Positions 18,101 to 23,353 of a stretch of DNA of 23,353 nt are shown here, piece after piece. The notes under the pieces were generated by a model that saw only the letters and a program-made list of their open reading frames with translations, did no database searches and was not told the DNA's origin. The stretch covers positions 1-23,353 of the IMG/VR virus record IMGVR_UViG_3300027749_000483. One strand, 5' to 3'. Numbering within the stretch: position 1 is the stretch's first letter; each line of letters starts with the position of its first letter. A program made the position numbers and the translations under genes. Source of the stretch: a virus.

Positions 18101-19628
18101 AGCAACTCAGGCATATGCTAATAGTGCATCCCTAAATGCATATAATTTAGCAATTGCTAATAGTTTTAGTGCAAGCAATACAATAACAAATAGCACTGGA
18201 ACAGCAGTAACTTTAAATACTTTAGGACTTAATACAGGTGGTACTTCTTCAGCACTTGGTGGAGCAATTAATATTACAACACTTGCTCAAAATGTTGGAT
18301 CAAGTGTTAGTGCTAGTTCTGGAGCAATTAATATTACGACAACCGCTGGAACAGGTAGTGCATATAGCACCGTTGGTGGAAATATTAATATTAAAACTCT
18401 TTCAGCTACAGGATCAGTAAATACTGCTGGAAATATTATTATTGCATCTAGTGGTGGTTTTACCATTTCATCTTCTTCCGTTGGATCAATTGATAACTTT
18501 AATATAGGTGACACAAATCCAGGAACTGGAAACTTTACTTCATTAGCCATAAATGGAGCATCCGTAGCAACACAATCATATGTAAGCAGTTCTGCATATA
18601 ATAATACAAGTGCATCTGTTGGGTATGCAGCAAGTGTAGGTTCTGTAATTGTTGGTGGAATATTAAATTCATCATCTACTAATTTTAATTTATTATCAAC
18701 ACCAAATACTATTACTGCATTTAGTGCTGCAAGTTCATTAACTATTGGATTCCAAAATAATGGTACATCAATAATGAATATTGGACCAGGAGTCAGTGGA
18801 ATAGGAAATAGAACTCTTAATCTTTTTGCTAATGCAATAAATACTGCTGGGTCAGCTTTAATTAATATTGGAGCTAGTACAACATCTGGAGGAGTTAGTC
18901 CACAAACAATTAATCTTGGTAATACTATTGGAACATCTAATACAATTAATATTGGTGGTTCAACTAGTACCACTTTAACCCTTAATGCAACAACATCCGT
19001 AACTGGAACACTTACTACCGCATCTATAACTGCTACATCTGCTTCGGTATCTGGAACAGTTACCGCTGCATCTTTTGTAGGAAGCGGGGCGGGACTTACA
19101 GGATTAATGGGAGCACTTGTATACTCTGCTTCATTTGCATCAGCATCAGCTATATCCTTCAATAATGTATTTAGTTCATCTTATACAAACTATAAAATTA
19201 TTATAAATTTTAGCGCAATTACTTATACAGGATCAACATACACTCCAATAAAATTTGCTTTTAGGGCAGCAGGAGTTGACTCTTTGGGTGCTGGAACATA
19301 CAATTCAGTGTATCAAGGATATTCATCCTTTACTTCGGGATATACTGCATCATCATTTTCCAATACCTCTTTTATTTATGGTCCATCAGCTGCTGTACTG
19401 AATGTTGGAGCAAATCTAGTTCTTGAAGCATATGGTCCTGCTACAACTACTAGTAGAAAAGAAGTGGTTTCTCAAAGTTATCAGATGGGAAATCCAGGTG
19501 GTTCATATACCCTTTCTCACACAGGTTACAATACATCGGCAAGCGCATTTGATGGCTTTTCTTTATTATCAAGTTCTTCAAACAATAATTATACTGGAAC
19601 CATTAAGATTTACGGATACAACAATTAA
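15102..19628 (+). CDS. Large modular tail fibre / receptor-binding protein
   Basis: 1508 residues, rich in Ser, Thr, Gly, Ala and Asn; ATG shares a base with the previous stop. Order: half FN3 domain (residues 1-40; INLTGLTPGKTYDIAVRA); fibre-type segment with NAGQIGGFLIDTTSL (~res 155); jelly-roll CBM-like domain starting DPSFEDNWQDYWVAS (~res 180-385); YadA-head-like turns (SGSNNVLIGTNAGY and GSNNVVIGG, ~res 470-505); the spacer AASFVGNGAGLTG; three beta-repeat shaft modules; a second spacer copy AASFVGSGAGLTG; and a C-terminal tip (~res 1337-1508; SFNNVFSSSYTNYKIII ... GTIKIYGYNN) like a beta-sandwich tip widespread in environmental phage fibres. Probably trimeric, binding a host surface polymer. 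No intramolecular chaperone motif was recognised. A promoter-like element follows the gene. Confidence 0.85.
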   Translation: MGFINLTGLTPGKTYDIAVRAKSPDGVVSGNSIVYTFTAPSTNIDGTQLVATNQSVVTALAPSSSSVTGGALIAGGLDASGAAAAGALNLGSVWNGTASSISKLTGTASTGAVVINSTGILGYQLSSTSSGQANFFLDTASGNAYFRGTVYANAGQIGGFLIDTTSLSASSMYYNNLSAYDPSFEDNWQDYWVASATMSVSAEEFKFFEFQDNSSLTPQSSLAYATVHAAAANTPSLAVRTATLSASSFKMVMYKNAASAIAFSNSDLGMTIGNSYILSAYVSKPTSASASNSNNIYMQVNRYNASVSGTLTGSWTSSISPITSSSWTRLSVVLSPSSSEYYTISIADPDGQSNTGRGSAVEATFSVDSIQLISGTTLSPYGYSNQVVINPSSNIPIKLSSINNDSTLTNIFSVYTDGGILGNYFYVKKQSKINDIYFGAKNITNISIGDFNSTHQKNTSGNNINIGISTMPFHVSGSNNVLIGTNAGYFLQYGSNNVVIGGAKLNYATDGNVVIADGAGNIRIQADSTGLVTIPGNASVTGKITAASFVGNGAGLTGITVTASATGSITIGSTLIPLNTTTASLGGLTKFDLTDNTSFANFSVLTQAPNIYGGPISLKTQANSSGTGTSTGGGITIETTSTATNTSGAGGGSINIQTNGNSSGVAIAQGGNIDILTSKSGSTGTSGSISIISNNKFLISAIGNSGSIDNFRIGATTPRDGNFSDIGLISPGTGYFTSGSFTSLTISNYATITLGTTPTAAGLVIKNQYLNQTANLFELKSYTSSVAIFYFDNDANLFSNRTASFTKNVTASAFVGNGSLLTNITASNISGTVASATNSSSAGYAASAGYLPVSGLSASTITIGSTAIGLGSTTASLGGITSVSISSGSANPLTVTSGVAQTNSTGGTISLSTSANATINATPTGGNINISTSAAGSGMGLAGGGNITIQTTATGTGTPGNITISAASGFTPGTINNFNIGATTPGTGNFTELTISGSSVATQAYANSASLNAYNLAIANSFSASNTITNSTGTAVTLNTLGLNTGGTSSALGGAINITTLAQNVGSSVSASSGAINITTTAGTGSAYSTVGGNINIKTLSATGSVNTAGNIIIASSGGFTISSSSVGSIDNFNIGDTNPGTGNFTSLAINGASVATQSYVSSSAYNNTSASVGYAASVGSVIVGGILNSSSTNFNLLSTPNTITAFSAASSLTIGFQNNGTSIMNIGPGVSGIGNRTLNLFANAINTAGSALINIGASTTSGGVSPQTINLGNTIGTSNTINIGGSTSTTLTLNATTSVTGTLTTASITATSASVSGTVTAASFVGSGAGLTGLMGALVYSASFASASAISFNNVFSSSYTNYKIIINFSAITYTGSTYTPIKFAFRAAGVDSLGAGTYNSVYQGYSSFTSGYTASSFSNTSFIYGPSAAVLNVGANLVLEAYGPATTTSRKEVVSQSYQMGNPGGSYTLSHTGYNTSASAFDGFSLLSSSSNNNYTGTIKIYGYNN
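16725..19110 (+). repeat. Repeated shaft modules in the tail fibre gene
   Basis: Three related blocks (nt ~16790-17335, ~17660-18090, ~18090-18590) each contain several turns of the form GGxIxIxT and close with a DNF-x-IG-x-T-x-P-x-x-GNF signature at nt ~17224, ~18030 and ~18493. The last two closings share a 21-nt identical stretch starting near nt 18054 and 18519. The spacer SFVGNGAGLTG is repeated at nt ~16746 and ~19074 with a near-identical DNA sequence, and a diverged relative occurs at ~17538. The blocks probably form beta-helical or beta-prism segments of the fibre shaft. Confidence 0.75.
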
Positions 19629-19657
19629 TTGCATTTGTAATTAATAAATAGTACAAT
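19629..19657 (+). promoter_or_regulatory. Sigma70-type promoter candidate for the post-fibre genes
   Basis: TTGCAT (19629-19634) and TACAAT (19652-19657) are separated by exactly 17 nt, in the 56-nt gap after the fibre gene. Transcription would begin near 19664. An AAGGAGAT ribosome binding site lies just before the ATG at 19685. This is the longest gene-free stretch in the window, and the element fits a separately expressed unit. Confidence 0.5.
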
Positions 19658-19684
19658 AGGTAAACAGACAACAAGGAGATATAA

Positions 19685-19888
19685 ATGTCAGAACAAACAC
19701 AGGTAGATTTTAAGACACTAGAACTTCTAGTGCAGGAACTACAGAACCGTATTGGTCAGATTACTAGCCAATATGAAACAAACCTTGCTATGCTTAAGGC
19801 ACAGGCAACACAGGAAATTCAAGCTCGTGAACAGCGTATTCAGGAACTTCAGGGTGCATTGATCAATGCTCAAAAGGAAACGGATTAA
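19685..19888 (+). CDS. Small coiled-coil protein of unknown function
   Basis: 67 residues, with a very good ribosome binding site (AAGGAGAT, 4-6 nt spacing). Almost the whole protein is predicted to be helical with heptad-like hydrophobics (LELLVQELQNRIGQITSQYE, then AREQRIQELQGALINAQKE) and rich in Gln and Glu, typical of a short parallel coiled coil. It has no membrane segment or signal peptide, so it is not a spanin. Placed right after the fibre behind its own promoter, it could be a fibre assembly factor, a trimerising structural part or a scaffold. Those roles are guesses; no family is recognised. Confidence 0.7.
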   Translation: MSEQTQVDFKTLELLVQELQNRIGQITSQYETNLAMLKAQATQEIQAREQRIQELQGALINAQKETD

Positions 19889-20255
19889 TTATAGTCCCCG
19901 TGTTCCTAGCGGTATGATTGCTCATACTGAAAAAGGGCATTTCTACATAAAAGGGGACAAGCGATTTAAGTTTATTTCGGATAGGGCAAGATTATCTTGG
20001 AACCTACATGAAGTCAATACAACAGAGTCTGCTATGTCCGATGTAAAATTGTCGGGAATTGTTGGATTTAGAGATGGATCTTTAATCAGAGATATTTCAA
20101 CAAACAAATTGTACTTAATGGTAGATAACAAAAAGATGCTTATTGTTGACCCAGATGATTTAATTGCGCTGGGATTTAAAAAGCATAATGCTATACTTGT
20201 TAGTAAACGAGAAGCAGATTTTCAAAAAGATGGAGGAAATTTAAGTGGCAGATAA
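19866..20255 (+). CDS. Putative virion surface protein with NGKKRxI-type repeat motif
   Basis: 129 residues from the ATG at 19866, overlapping the upstream gene by 23 nt; an AGGGTG at 19851-19856 is a weak ribosome binding site. A later ATG at 19914 is the alternative start. Residues ~65-125 (GSLIRDISTNKLYLMVDN, IVDPDDLIALGF, LVSKREADFQKDG) match a short repeat often seen in phage and Gram-positive surface proteins, in which a displayed value-like strand pair is followed by a lGF turn and a VS-x-x-E helix. The N-terminal SGMIAHTEKGHFYIKGDKRF segment is not recognised. The location suggests a tail- or fibre-associated part, but this is inference. Confidence 0.65.
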   Translation: MLKRKRINYSPRVPSGMIAHTEKGHFYIKGDKRFKFISDRARLSWNLHEVNTTESAMSDVKLSGIVGFRDGSLIRDISTNKLYLMVDNKKMLIVDPDDLIALGFKKHNAILVSKREADFQKDGGNLSGR

Positions 20256-20667
20256 TATTACATTAACCGCTGCAGATATTAGTGGTTTGCAGAGTGCAAA
20301 ATATATTGCACTACATAGGTTAAATACTAATCAATTCCTTTTTGACGGGAATGGAACAGCACCATTAATTGGAGATAATTCTACAGGGATTAAAGTTTAT
20401 GCATCATCTCAAGTAAATAGCAGTATGGGAAACAATAGTGGAAAAACAAATCAATTTGTGTTTGATTATTCAGGTCTAAGTTTATCAACTAATCCTGTAA
20501 TTACAGCAACACTATCTGCAGAAAATGATCTTTCTGCCTATAACCCAAAAATTACTGTTATCAATGTTTCCCCATCTGGGTGCACAGTAGTTGTTAATAT
20601 GAGCAATATATCTAGTGCCAAAACACTTTCTGTTAGATGTAACTTAATTGCTATTGGATATGCCTAG
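20245..20667 (+). CDS. Putative virion protein with H-type-lectin-like C-terminus
   Basis: 140 residues, starting with GTG at 20245 behind a clear GGAGG (20232-20236, spacing 8 nt) and overlapping the previous gene by 11 nt. The sequence is beta-rich with many Ser, Asn and Thr. The C-terminal part (ITVINVSPSGCTVVVN, then SVRCNLIAIGYA) has the rhythm of the end of H-type-lectin-like domains in phage fibres, where a strand with ftv is followed by a final strand containing AIG. A small adhesin or decoration protein is the best guess. There is no signal peptide or membrane segment. Confidence is good that it is a gene and low for function. Confidence 0.65.
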   Translation: MADNITLTAADISGLQSAKYIALHRLNTNQFLFDGNGTAPLIGDNSTGIKVYASSQVNSSMGNNSGKTNQFVFDYSGLSLSTNPVITATLSAENDLSAYNPKITVINVSPSGCTVVVNMSNISSAKTLSVRCNLIAIGYA

Positions 20668-20923
20668 CTATAAAGTTTTGAAATCGTGGGTCAAGAGAGA
20701 TTCTATGATTTCAAAAGAAGGGTATATCTTAATTAAAATACCAGAGCATCCCAAATCATTTAGGGGCTGGTATTATGAACATAGGTTAGTAATAGAAAAA
20801 AAGCTTGACAGAATACTAGAAGTATGGGAAACTATACATCATATAAATGAAAATAAAACAGATAACAGAATAGAAAATCTATTCCTCTGTACCAGAGAGC
20901 AACATAACAAAGCTCATAAGTAG
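20660..20923 (+). CDS. Free-standing HNH endonuclease (HNH_3-like)
   Basis: 87 residues from the ATG at 20660, overlapping the previous stop by 8 nt; the frame is open to a TTG at 20648, which I consider less likely. The HNH signature is complete: EHRLVIEKKL, then ETIHHINENKTDNRIENL with H60-H61, N69 and N73, then REQHNKAH with H82. This matches small HNH_3-type homing endonucleases of phages, which nick or cut at specific sites and spread between related genomes. A preceding GYILIKIPEHP strand pair is typical of the family. There is no long DNA-binding extension. It is placed between virion genes and the phosphoesterase, with no intron border seen. It ends 11 nt before the next ATG. Confidence 0.88.
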   Translation: MPSYKVLKSWVKRDSMISKEGYILIKIPEHPKSFRGWYYEHRLVIEKKLDRILEVWETIHHINENKTDNRIENLFLCTREQHNKAHK

Positions 20924-20934
20924 AAAGTAATAAA

Positions 20935-21696
20935 ATGACAAACGATCTTAAGTGGATGATGGTAAGTGACGTACATTTTCCTCGCCATGACCCACGCAAA
21001 GTTGAGTTATTTCTAAAGGTAATGAAGTGGTGGAAACCAGATGCAGTTGACCTATTGGGAGATATTGATGATGCAGATTCTACAAGCCGTTGGGCTTCAG
21101 AATACCCTGCTGAATTTACCATTCCAGTTAGTGATGGTGGAGTTCAGGGAACTAAAGAATTCCTTCATCAGATTAACAAGATTGTTCCAAAAGCAGATAA
21201 GCACTTCCATGATGGAAATCATGGGTGGACCCGTCATGGGGATTACCTCGCAAAGAAAGCACCAGCTTTCCTAGAATTTATTACTCCAGACTCCTTGTAT
21301 GATTACAAGAACGCAGGATTTAATTGGCACGAGTATGACCAAGAGCCTGTGCATCGATTTGGAGATATGTATGCTCATCATGGAGAATCTATTTCTAAGC
21401 ATGCAGGAGAGTCTGTTCGAAATGATGTAAATAACTGGGGCGTATCTCTAGTTCGTGGACATTCGCATAGAATGGGAACTTACTTCCAGACCTACAGTAT
21501 TACTGGTCAGGAATTGCGGGGATTCGAAATTGGACACCTTACTGATATTAGTAAGATGGATTATACTATTACAAAGAATTGGCAAGCAGGATTTGCAATT
21601 GGACATGTTGAAAATGGTAACTTCCCTCATATTCAACTAATTCAGATTACACCTGATTATACTTGCTATGTTGACGGAAAAAAGTTTTCCGTATAA
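20935..21696 (+). CDS. Calcineurin-like metallophosphoesterase
   Basis: 253 residues. The metal-binding motifs are present in order: D12-x-H14 in SDVHFP, G42-D43-x-x-D46 in LLGDIDDAD, G94-N95-H96 in FHDGNHGW, H148-H149 in AHHGES, and G175-H-S-H178 in VRGHSHR. All expected metal and phosphate ligands are therefore visible, so an active two-metal phosphoesterase is likely. Related phage enzymes act on DNA ends, cyclic nucleotides or other phosphoesters; the substrate cannot be told from the sequence. The GNHG instead of GNHE is a common variation. The ribosome binding site is weak (GAAAG). Codon use looks somewhat more GC-rich than in the fibre genes. The last codons form one arm of a hairpin (see 21671-21697). 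Confidence 0.9.
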   Translation: MTNDLKWMMVSDVHFPRHDPRKVELFLKVMKWWKPDAVDLLGDIDDADSTSRWASEYPAEFTIPVSDGGVQGTKEFLHQINKIVPKADKHFHDGNHGWTRHGDYLAKKAPAFLEFITPDSLYDYKNAGFNWHEYDQEPVHRFGDMYAHHGESISKHAGESVRNDVNNWGVSLVRGHSHRMGTYFQTYSITGQELRGFEIGHLTDISKMDYTITKNWQAGFAIGHVENGNFPHIQLIQITPDYTCYVDGKKFSV

Positions 21697-21697
21697 T
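21671..21697 (+). promoter_or_regulatory. Hairpin and promoter-like element before the holin gene
   Basis: ACGGAAAA (21674-21681) and TTTTCCGT (21685-21692) form a perfect 8-bp inverted repeat with a 3-nt loop that spans the end of the phosphoesterase gene. The same stretch contains TTGACG (21671-21676) and a perfect TATAAT (21692-21697) separated by 15 nt, shorter than the usual 17. There is no U tract after the hairpin, so it is a poor intrinsic terminator. It could be an operator inside a promoter, an RNA processing site, or chance in coding DNA. Confidence 0.35.
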
Positions 21698-21715
21698 TAA
21701 TCTAAGGAGATTAAA

Positions 21716-22030
21716 ATGAATCTAACAAATTCGCAGACAGTATCACTAACATTTCTAACATTGGGAATTTTAGTAACACTTCTAACATCTTTGGTAAAGA
21801 CCTTAAATTGGTCTCCAAAGACAACGCATACGCTTACCGCCATTCTAAGTTTATTGGCGGGATATGTAAGTGCTTACTTCCAGAGAAATGGTACAACAGA
21901 TCTTGAGGATGTTGCAAAGCACTTTGCATACATCTATACAACATCACAGTTTGTATACGCATATGCACTAAATAACACAGCCTTGAATAATTGGTTGCTT
22001 AAGTTTAACTTGGTTAATATAAAGAGTTAA
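21716..22030 (+). CDS. Holin-like small membrane protein
   Basis: 104 residues with an excellent AAGGAG site at 21703-21708. Two clear membrane segments: residues ~9-27 (VSLTFLTLGILVTLLTSLV) and ~39-55 (TLTAILSLLAGYVSAYF), separated by a short polar turn with a proline. A third aromatic stretch (residues ~70-86) is too polar to be certain. Size and layout fit class II-type holins or related actinophage membrane proteins that form pores for lysis. No endolysin gene is found next to it in this window, so the lysis role is inferred from topology only. The stop is immediately followed by the ATG of the zinc-ribbon gene. Confidence 0.7.
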   Translation: MNLTNSQTVSLTFLTLGILVTLLTSLVKTLNWSPKTTHTLTAILSLLAGYVSAYFQRNGTTDLEDVAKHFAYIYTTSQFVYAYALNNTALNNWLLKFNLVNIKS

Positions 22031-22216
22031 ATGTTTTGTAAGAACTGCACAGGCAGAGTATTTGTAGATAGAGTGTTTTCTCAGAAAATGCGTGTTGAAT
22101 TATTCTGCCTTATGTGTGGTAAAAGATGGATAATTAAGAAGGATGAAGGTGCTTTAGGTCAATGGCTATCGGAAAAAGAAAGAAGCCTGTCGAAAAAATC
22201 TTATATTTCTACTTAA
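22031..22216 (+). CDS. Small zinc-ribbon protein
   Basis: 61 residues; the ATG follows the previous stop directly. Two CxxC knuckles (C3-x-x-C6 and C26-x-x-C29), separated by 19 residues, form a probable zinc ribbon; the second reads CLMCGKRW. The tail is basic (SEKERSLSKKSY), allowing nucleic acid binding. Proteins of this form are frequent in environmental phages without known function; a transcription-linked or host-polymerase-binding role is possible but unproven. Its 3' end overlaps the next gene by 55 nt, which is long for this compact genome; both frames look coding. Confidence 0.7.
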   Translation: MFCKNCTGRVFVDRVFSQKMRVELFCLMCGKRWIIKKDEGALGQWLSEKERSLSKKSYIST

Positions 22217-22677
22217 ACAACAATATCCACAAGGCACTTCATAGAAATCGTGCTGAAGACTTGTTGATTGCTTGGGATTATAGTAATGAAAAAAGAGTAG
22301 CATACTCTTTGTCAGATGTAGCCAAAAATAAAAAGGGTGCATATACTATAACCCAAGCAGCCAAGTTGATAAATAGAAGTCCAGATACTATTAAAAGACA
22401 CTGGCGATCTGGAGAAATTAGAAAACCCCAACAAGTTTACTCCCTTGATGAGAAAAGAACTCCAGGAAAATTTTATTTTAGTGAAGATGATATGCGGGAA
22501 TTGCAAGATTTTTTCAAGACAGTTCACAGGGGTAGACCTAGAAAAGATGGAATGATTACACCTAGTAATATTCCTAGCAAAGCAGAATTAGAAGCATTGA
22601 TGAGAAATGAAAAAGTTCTCTATGCTAAAAACGATAGCGGAGAGTTTGTTCCTGTATGGAAAGCTCCAGAATGGTAG
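22162..22677 (+). CDS. MerR-like helix-turn-helix DNA-binding protein with AT-hook
   Basis: 171 residues; ATG chosen because MAIGKRKKPVEK is a plausible start, although the ribosome binding site is weak and it overlaps the upstream gene by 55 nt. Residues ~60-118 form a MerR/excisionase-type winged helix: YTITQAAKLINRSPDTIKRH as helix-turn-helix, SGEIRKP as turn, GKFYFSEDDMRELQDFF as wing and following helix. Just after it, residues 123-130 read RGRPRKDG, an AT-hook core (G124-R-P-R127) that binds AT-rich minor groove. The N-terminal 55 residues are helical and unrecognised. Likely a phage transcription regulator or DNA-architecture protein. It has no recombinase partner in the window, so an excisionase role is less likely. 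Confidence 0.75.
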   Translation: MAIGKRKKPVEKILYFYLNNNIHKALHRNRAEDLLIAWDYSNEKRVAYSLSDVAKNKKGAYTITQAAKLINRSPDTIKRHWRSGEIRKPQQVYSLDEKRTPGKFYFSEDDMRELQDFFKTVHRGRPRKDGMITPSNIPSKAELEALMRNEKVLYAKNDSGEFVPVWKAPEW

Positions 22678-22680
22678 ATT

Positions 22681-22893
22681 ATGAGTATCGAAAATGATCC
22701 AAAGAAAATTCTAAAATCATCCTTAGAAGTTCTTCAAAAATCCTATAAGGTTGCAAAAAAGAAAGATGATTTAGAGAATATGCTTGCTATATCCGATAGA
22801 CTTATGCTACTATATGAATTGCTATCAAATATAAAAGATAGCAAAAAGGGTAACTCCCTAGGATTTCTAAGAGATATGGCGGAAGATGAATAA
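22681..22893 (+). CDS. Small helical protein, unknown function
   Basis: 70 residues, starting 3 nt after the previous stop. The sequence is almost fully helical and highly charged: LKSSLEVLQKSYKVAKKKDD, then LAISDRLMLLYELLSNI. Such two-helix proteins are common in phage early regions, and the pattern would suit a helical hairpin. No family is recognised, and it has no membrane segment. It overlaps the following gene by 8 nt, consistent with one operon. Confidence 0.6.
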   Translation: MSIENDPKKILKSSLEVLQKSYKVAKKKDDLENMLAISDRLMLLYELLSNIKDSKKGNSLGFLRDMAEDE

Positions 22894-23095
22894 TACAAGT
22901 GTAAGAGTTAATCTAGAGTTTGTGAGAAATCTTGGCAACTATGAAAGCATTAGAATTTCTATTGGTGTAGAAGATGCTGTACGTCAAGGTGAAACAGTTA
23001 ACGAAGCAACAGATCGTGTTTATGAGTTTGTAGAGACTAAACTTATTGAAAAATCAAATGAAGTAGAAGCCGAACTTAAGGGTCATAAGAAATAA
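22886..23095 (+). CDS. Conserved small phage protein, unknown function
   Basis: 69 residues, overlapping the upstream gene by 8 nt. The order is a beta strand pair (VRVNLEFVRNL, ESIRISIGVED), a RQGETVNEATDRVYEFVE segment, and a charged C-terminal helix. I recall this form from many phage genomes near replication genes, with a pattern of Gly-Glu-Thr followed by an amphipathic helix, but no function is known to me. Compact and acidic, it could be a small accessory protein of replication or a host-takeover factor. The stop shares a base with the ATG of the next gene. Confidence 0.65.
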   Translation: MNNTSVRVNLEFVRNLGNYESIRISIGVEDAVRQGETVNEATDRVYEFVETKLIEKSNEVEAELKGHKK

Positions 23096-23353
23096 TGACA
23101 AAGGAAGATGCTAAACTTGCTCATGCTTTGGTGAGCAAGTATGTTGCGTTATATCAGGACAAATATTCCAAAGCCCCACACATTAATCGTCACAGAGAAA
23201 AGTGGGCTATGCAGGATGTAATAGATAGCGTAGGCTATGATCGGTCAAAAGAACTACTTGACTATTACTTCAAAATCACAAAACCAGGTCATCCTTTAAC
23301 TTGGTTTTTTTACAATTTTGACAAGATCGATGAGAATATGGTAAAGTTGCAAC
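23095..23353 (+). CDS. Unknown phage protein, 3'-partial
   Basis: The gene starts at the ATG at 23095, which overlaps the previous TAA by 1 nt, and runs open off the window end; 86 codons are visible. The product starts MTKEDAKLAHALVSKY and continues with a helical region and the segment SKELLDYYFKITKPGH, then PLTWFFYNFDKIDENM. It resembles a type of small helical phage protein seen near replication and transcription genes, but I do not recognise a function. It has no membrane segment. The coupled start and coding character make it a real gene. Confidence 0.65.
   Translation, partial: MTKEDAKLAHALVSKYVALYQDKYSKAPHINRHREKWAMQDVIDSVGYDRSKELLDYYFKITKPGHPLTWFFYNFDKIDENMVKLQ

Noticed and set aside
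18287-19162. Long antisense open frame (291 codons) opposite the fibre gene
   Set aside because: It lies opposite Thr/Ala/Ser/Gly-rich repeats, whose codons rarely give stops on the other strand. The product is low-complexity Val/Pro/Asp-rich, and no ribosome binding site or domain was seen.
9122-19628. The Tal-like gene and the fibre gene have exactly the same length (1508 codons)
   Set aside because: The two proteins share no visible alignment or domain order, so the equal length is coincidence.
19624-19645. Inverted repeat ATTAATT / AATTAAT after the fibre gene as a terminator
   Set aside because: The 7-bp stem is entirely A-T with an 8-nt loop and no U tract; it would not terminate well and is expected by chance in AT-rich DNA.
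20648-20659. TTG start for the HNH protein, 12 nt before the ATG
   Set aside because: The ATG at 20660 gives a normal short overlap with the previous stop, and the extra four residues add nothing to the domain.
22162-22677. Excisionase role for the MerR-like HTH protein
   Set aside because: No integrase or attachment-site-like repeat is in the window, and the protein is longer than typical excisionases.

Overview
The window is a contiguous stretch of a tailed double-stranded DNA phage genome, most likely a long-tailed siphovirus. It has an AT-rich composition, all genes are on the + strand, and they are tightly packed with 1 to 55 nt overlaps or very short gaps. Several tail proteins carry motifs I associate with phages of Actinobacteria, such as the ADGTMRKYV-type segment in the protein after the tape measure and EWNYN near the start of the next protein. 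The low GC content would fit an uncultured, streamlined aquatic actinobacterial host. The host assignment is inference only.

Layout. (1) nt 1-8199: the 3' part of a very large tape measure protein (TMP), open at the left window edge. Its C-terminal half is a normal TMP (glycine/alanine/methionine hydrophobic segments, coiled coils, conserved C-terminus). Its N-terminal half is a string of enzyme-like modules: a HAD phosphatase with all catalytic motifs, two tandem ADP-ribosyltransferase-like modules with an ExE motif, and two diverged GNAT-like modules. These are separated by GG-x-x-GF linkers and bracketed by two 108-nt direct repeats about 87% identical. (2) nt 8199-13648: a Dit-like distal tail protein and a 1508-residue Tal/baseplate-hub-like protein. 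(3) nt 13649-19628: a fibre module behind an extended -10 promoter. It comprises a small structural protein, a baseplate/fibre protein with a TTG start, and a 1508-residue modular tail fibre. An FN3 fold seems to be split between the end of the first and the start of the third of these genes. (4) nt 19629-20667: a second promoter, then a short coiled-coil protein and two small, probably virion-associated proteins. (5) nt 20660-21696: a free-standing HNH endonuclease and a calcineurin-type metallophosphoesterase. (6) nt 21716-23353: a holin-like membrane protein, a zinc-ribbon protein, a MerR-like HTH protein with an AT-hook, two small helical or unknown proteins, and a gene running off the right edge. 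This last block looks like the start of the early/regulatory genes.

The strongest unusual signal is the TMP. It combines the tail ruler with a cassette of candidate host-modifying enzymes that would sit inside the tail and could enter the host ahead of the DNA, in the manner of 'polyvalent' virion proteins. No gene-free stretch longer than 56 nt was seen. No tRNA, CRISPR array, insertion sequence or integrase was found.
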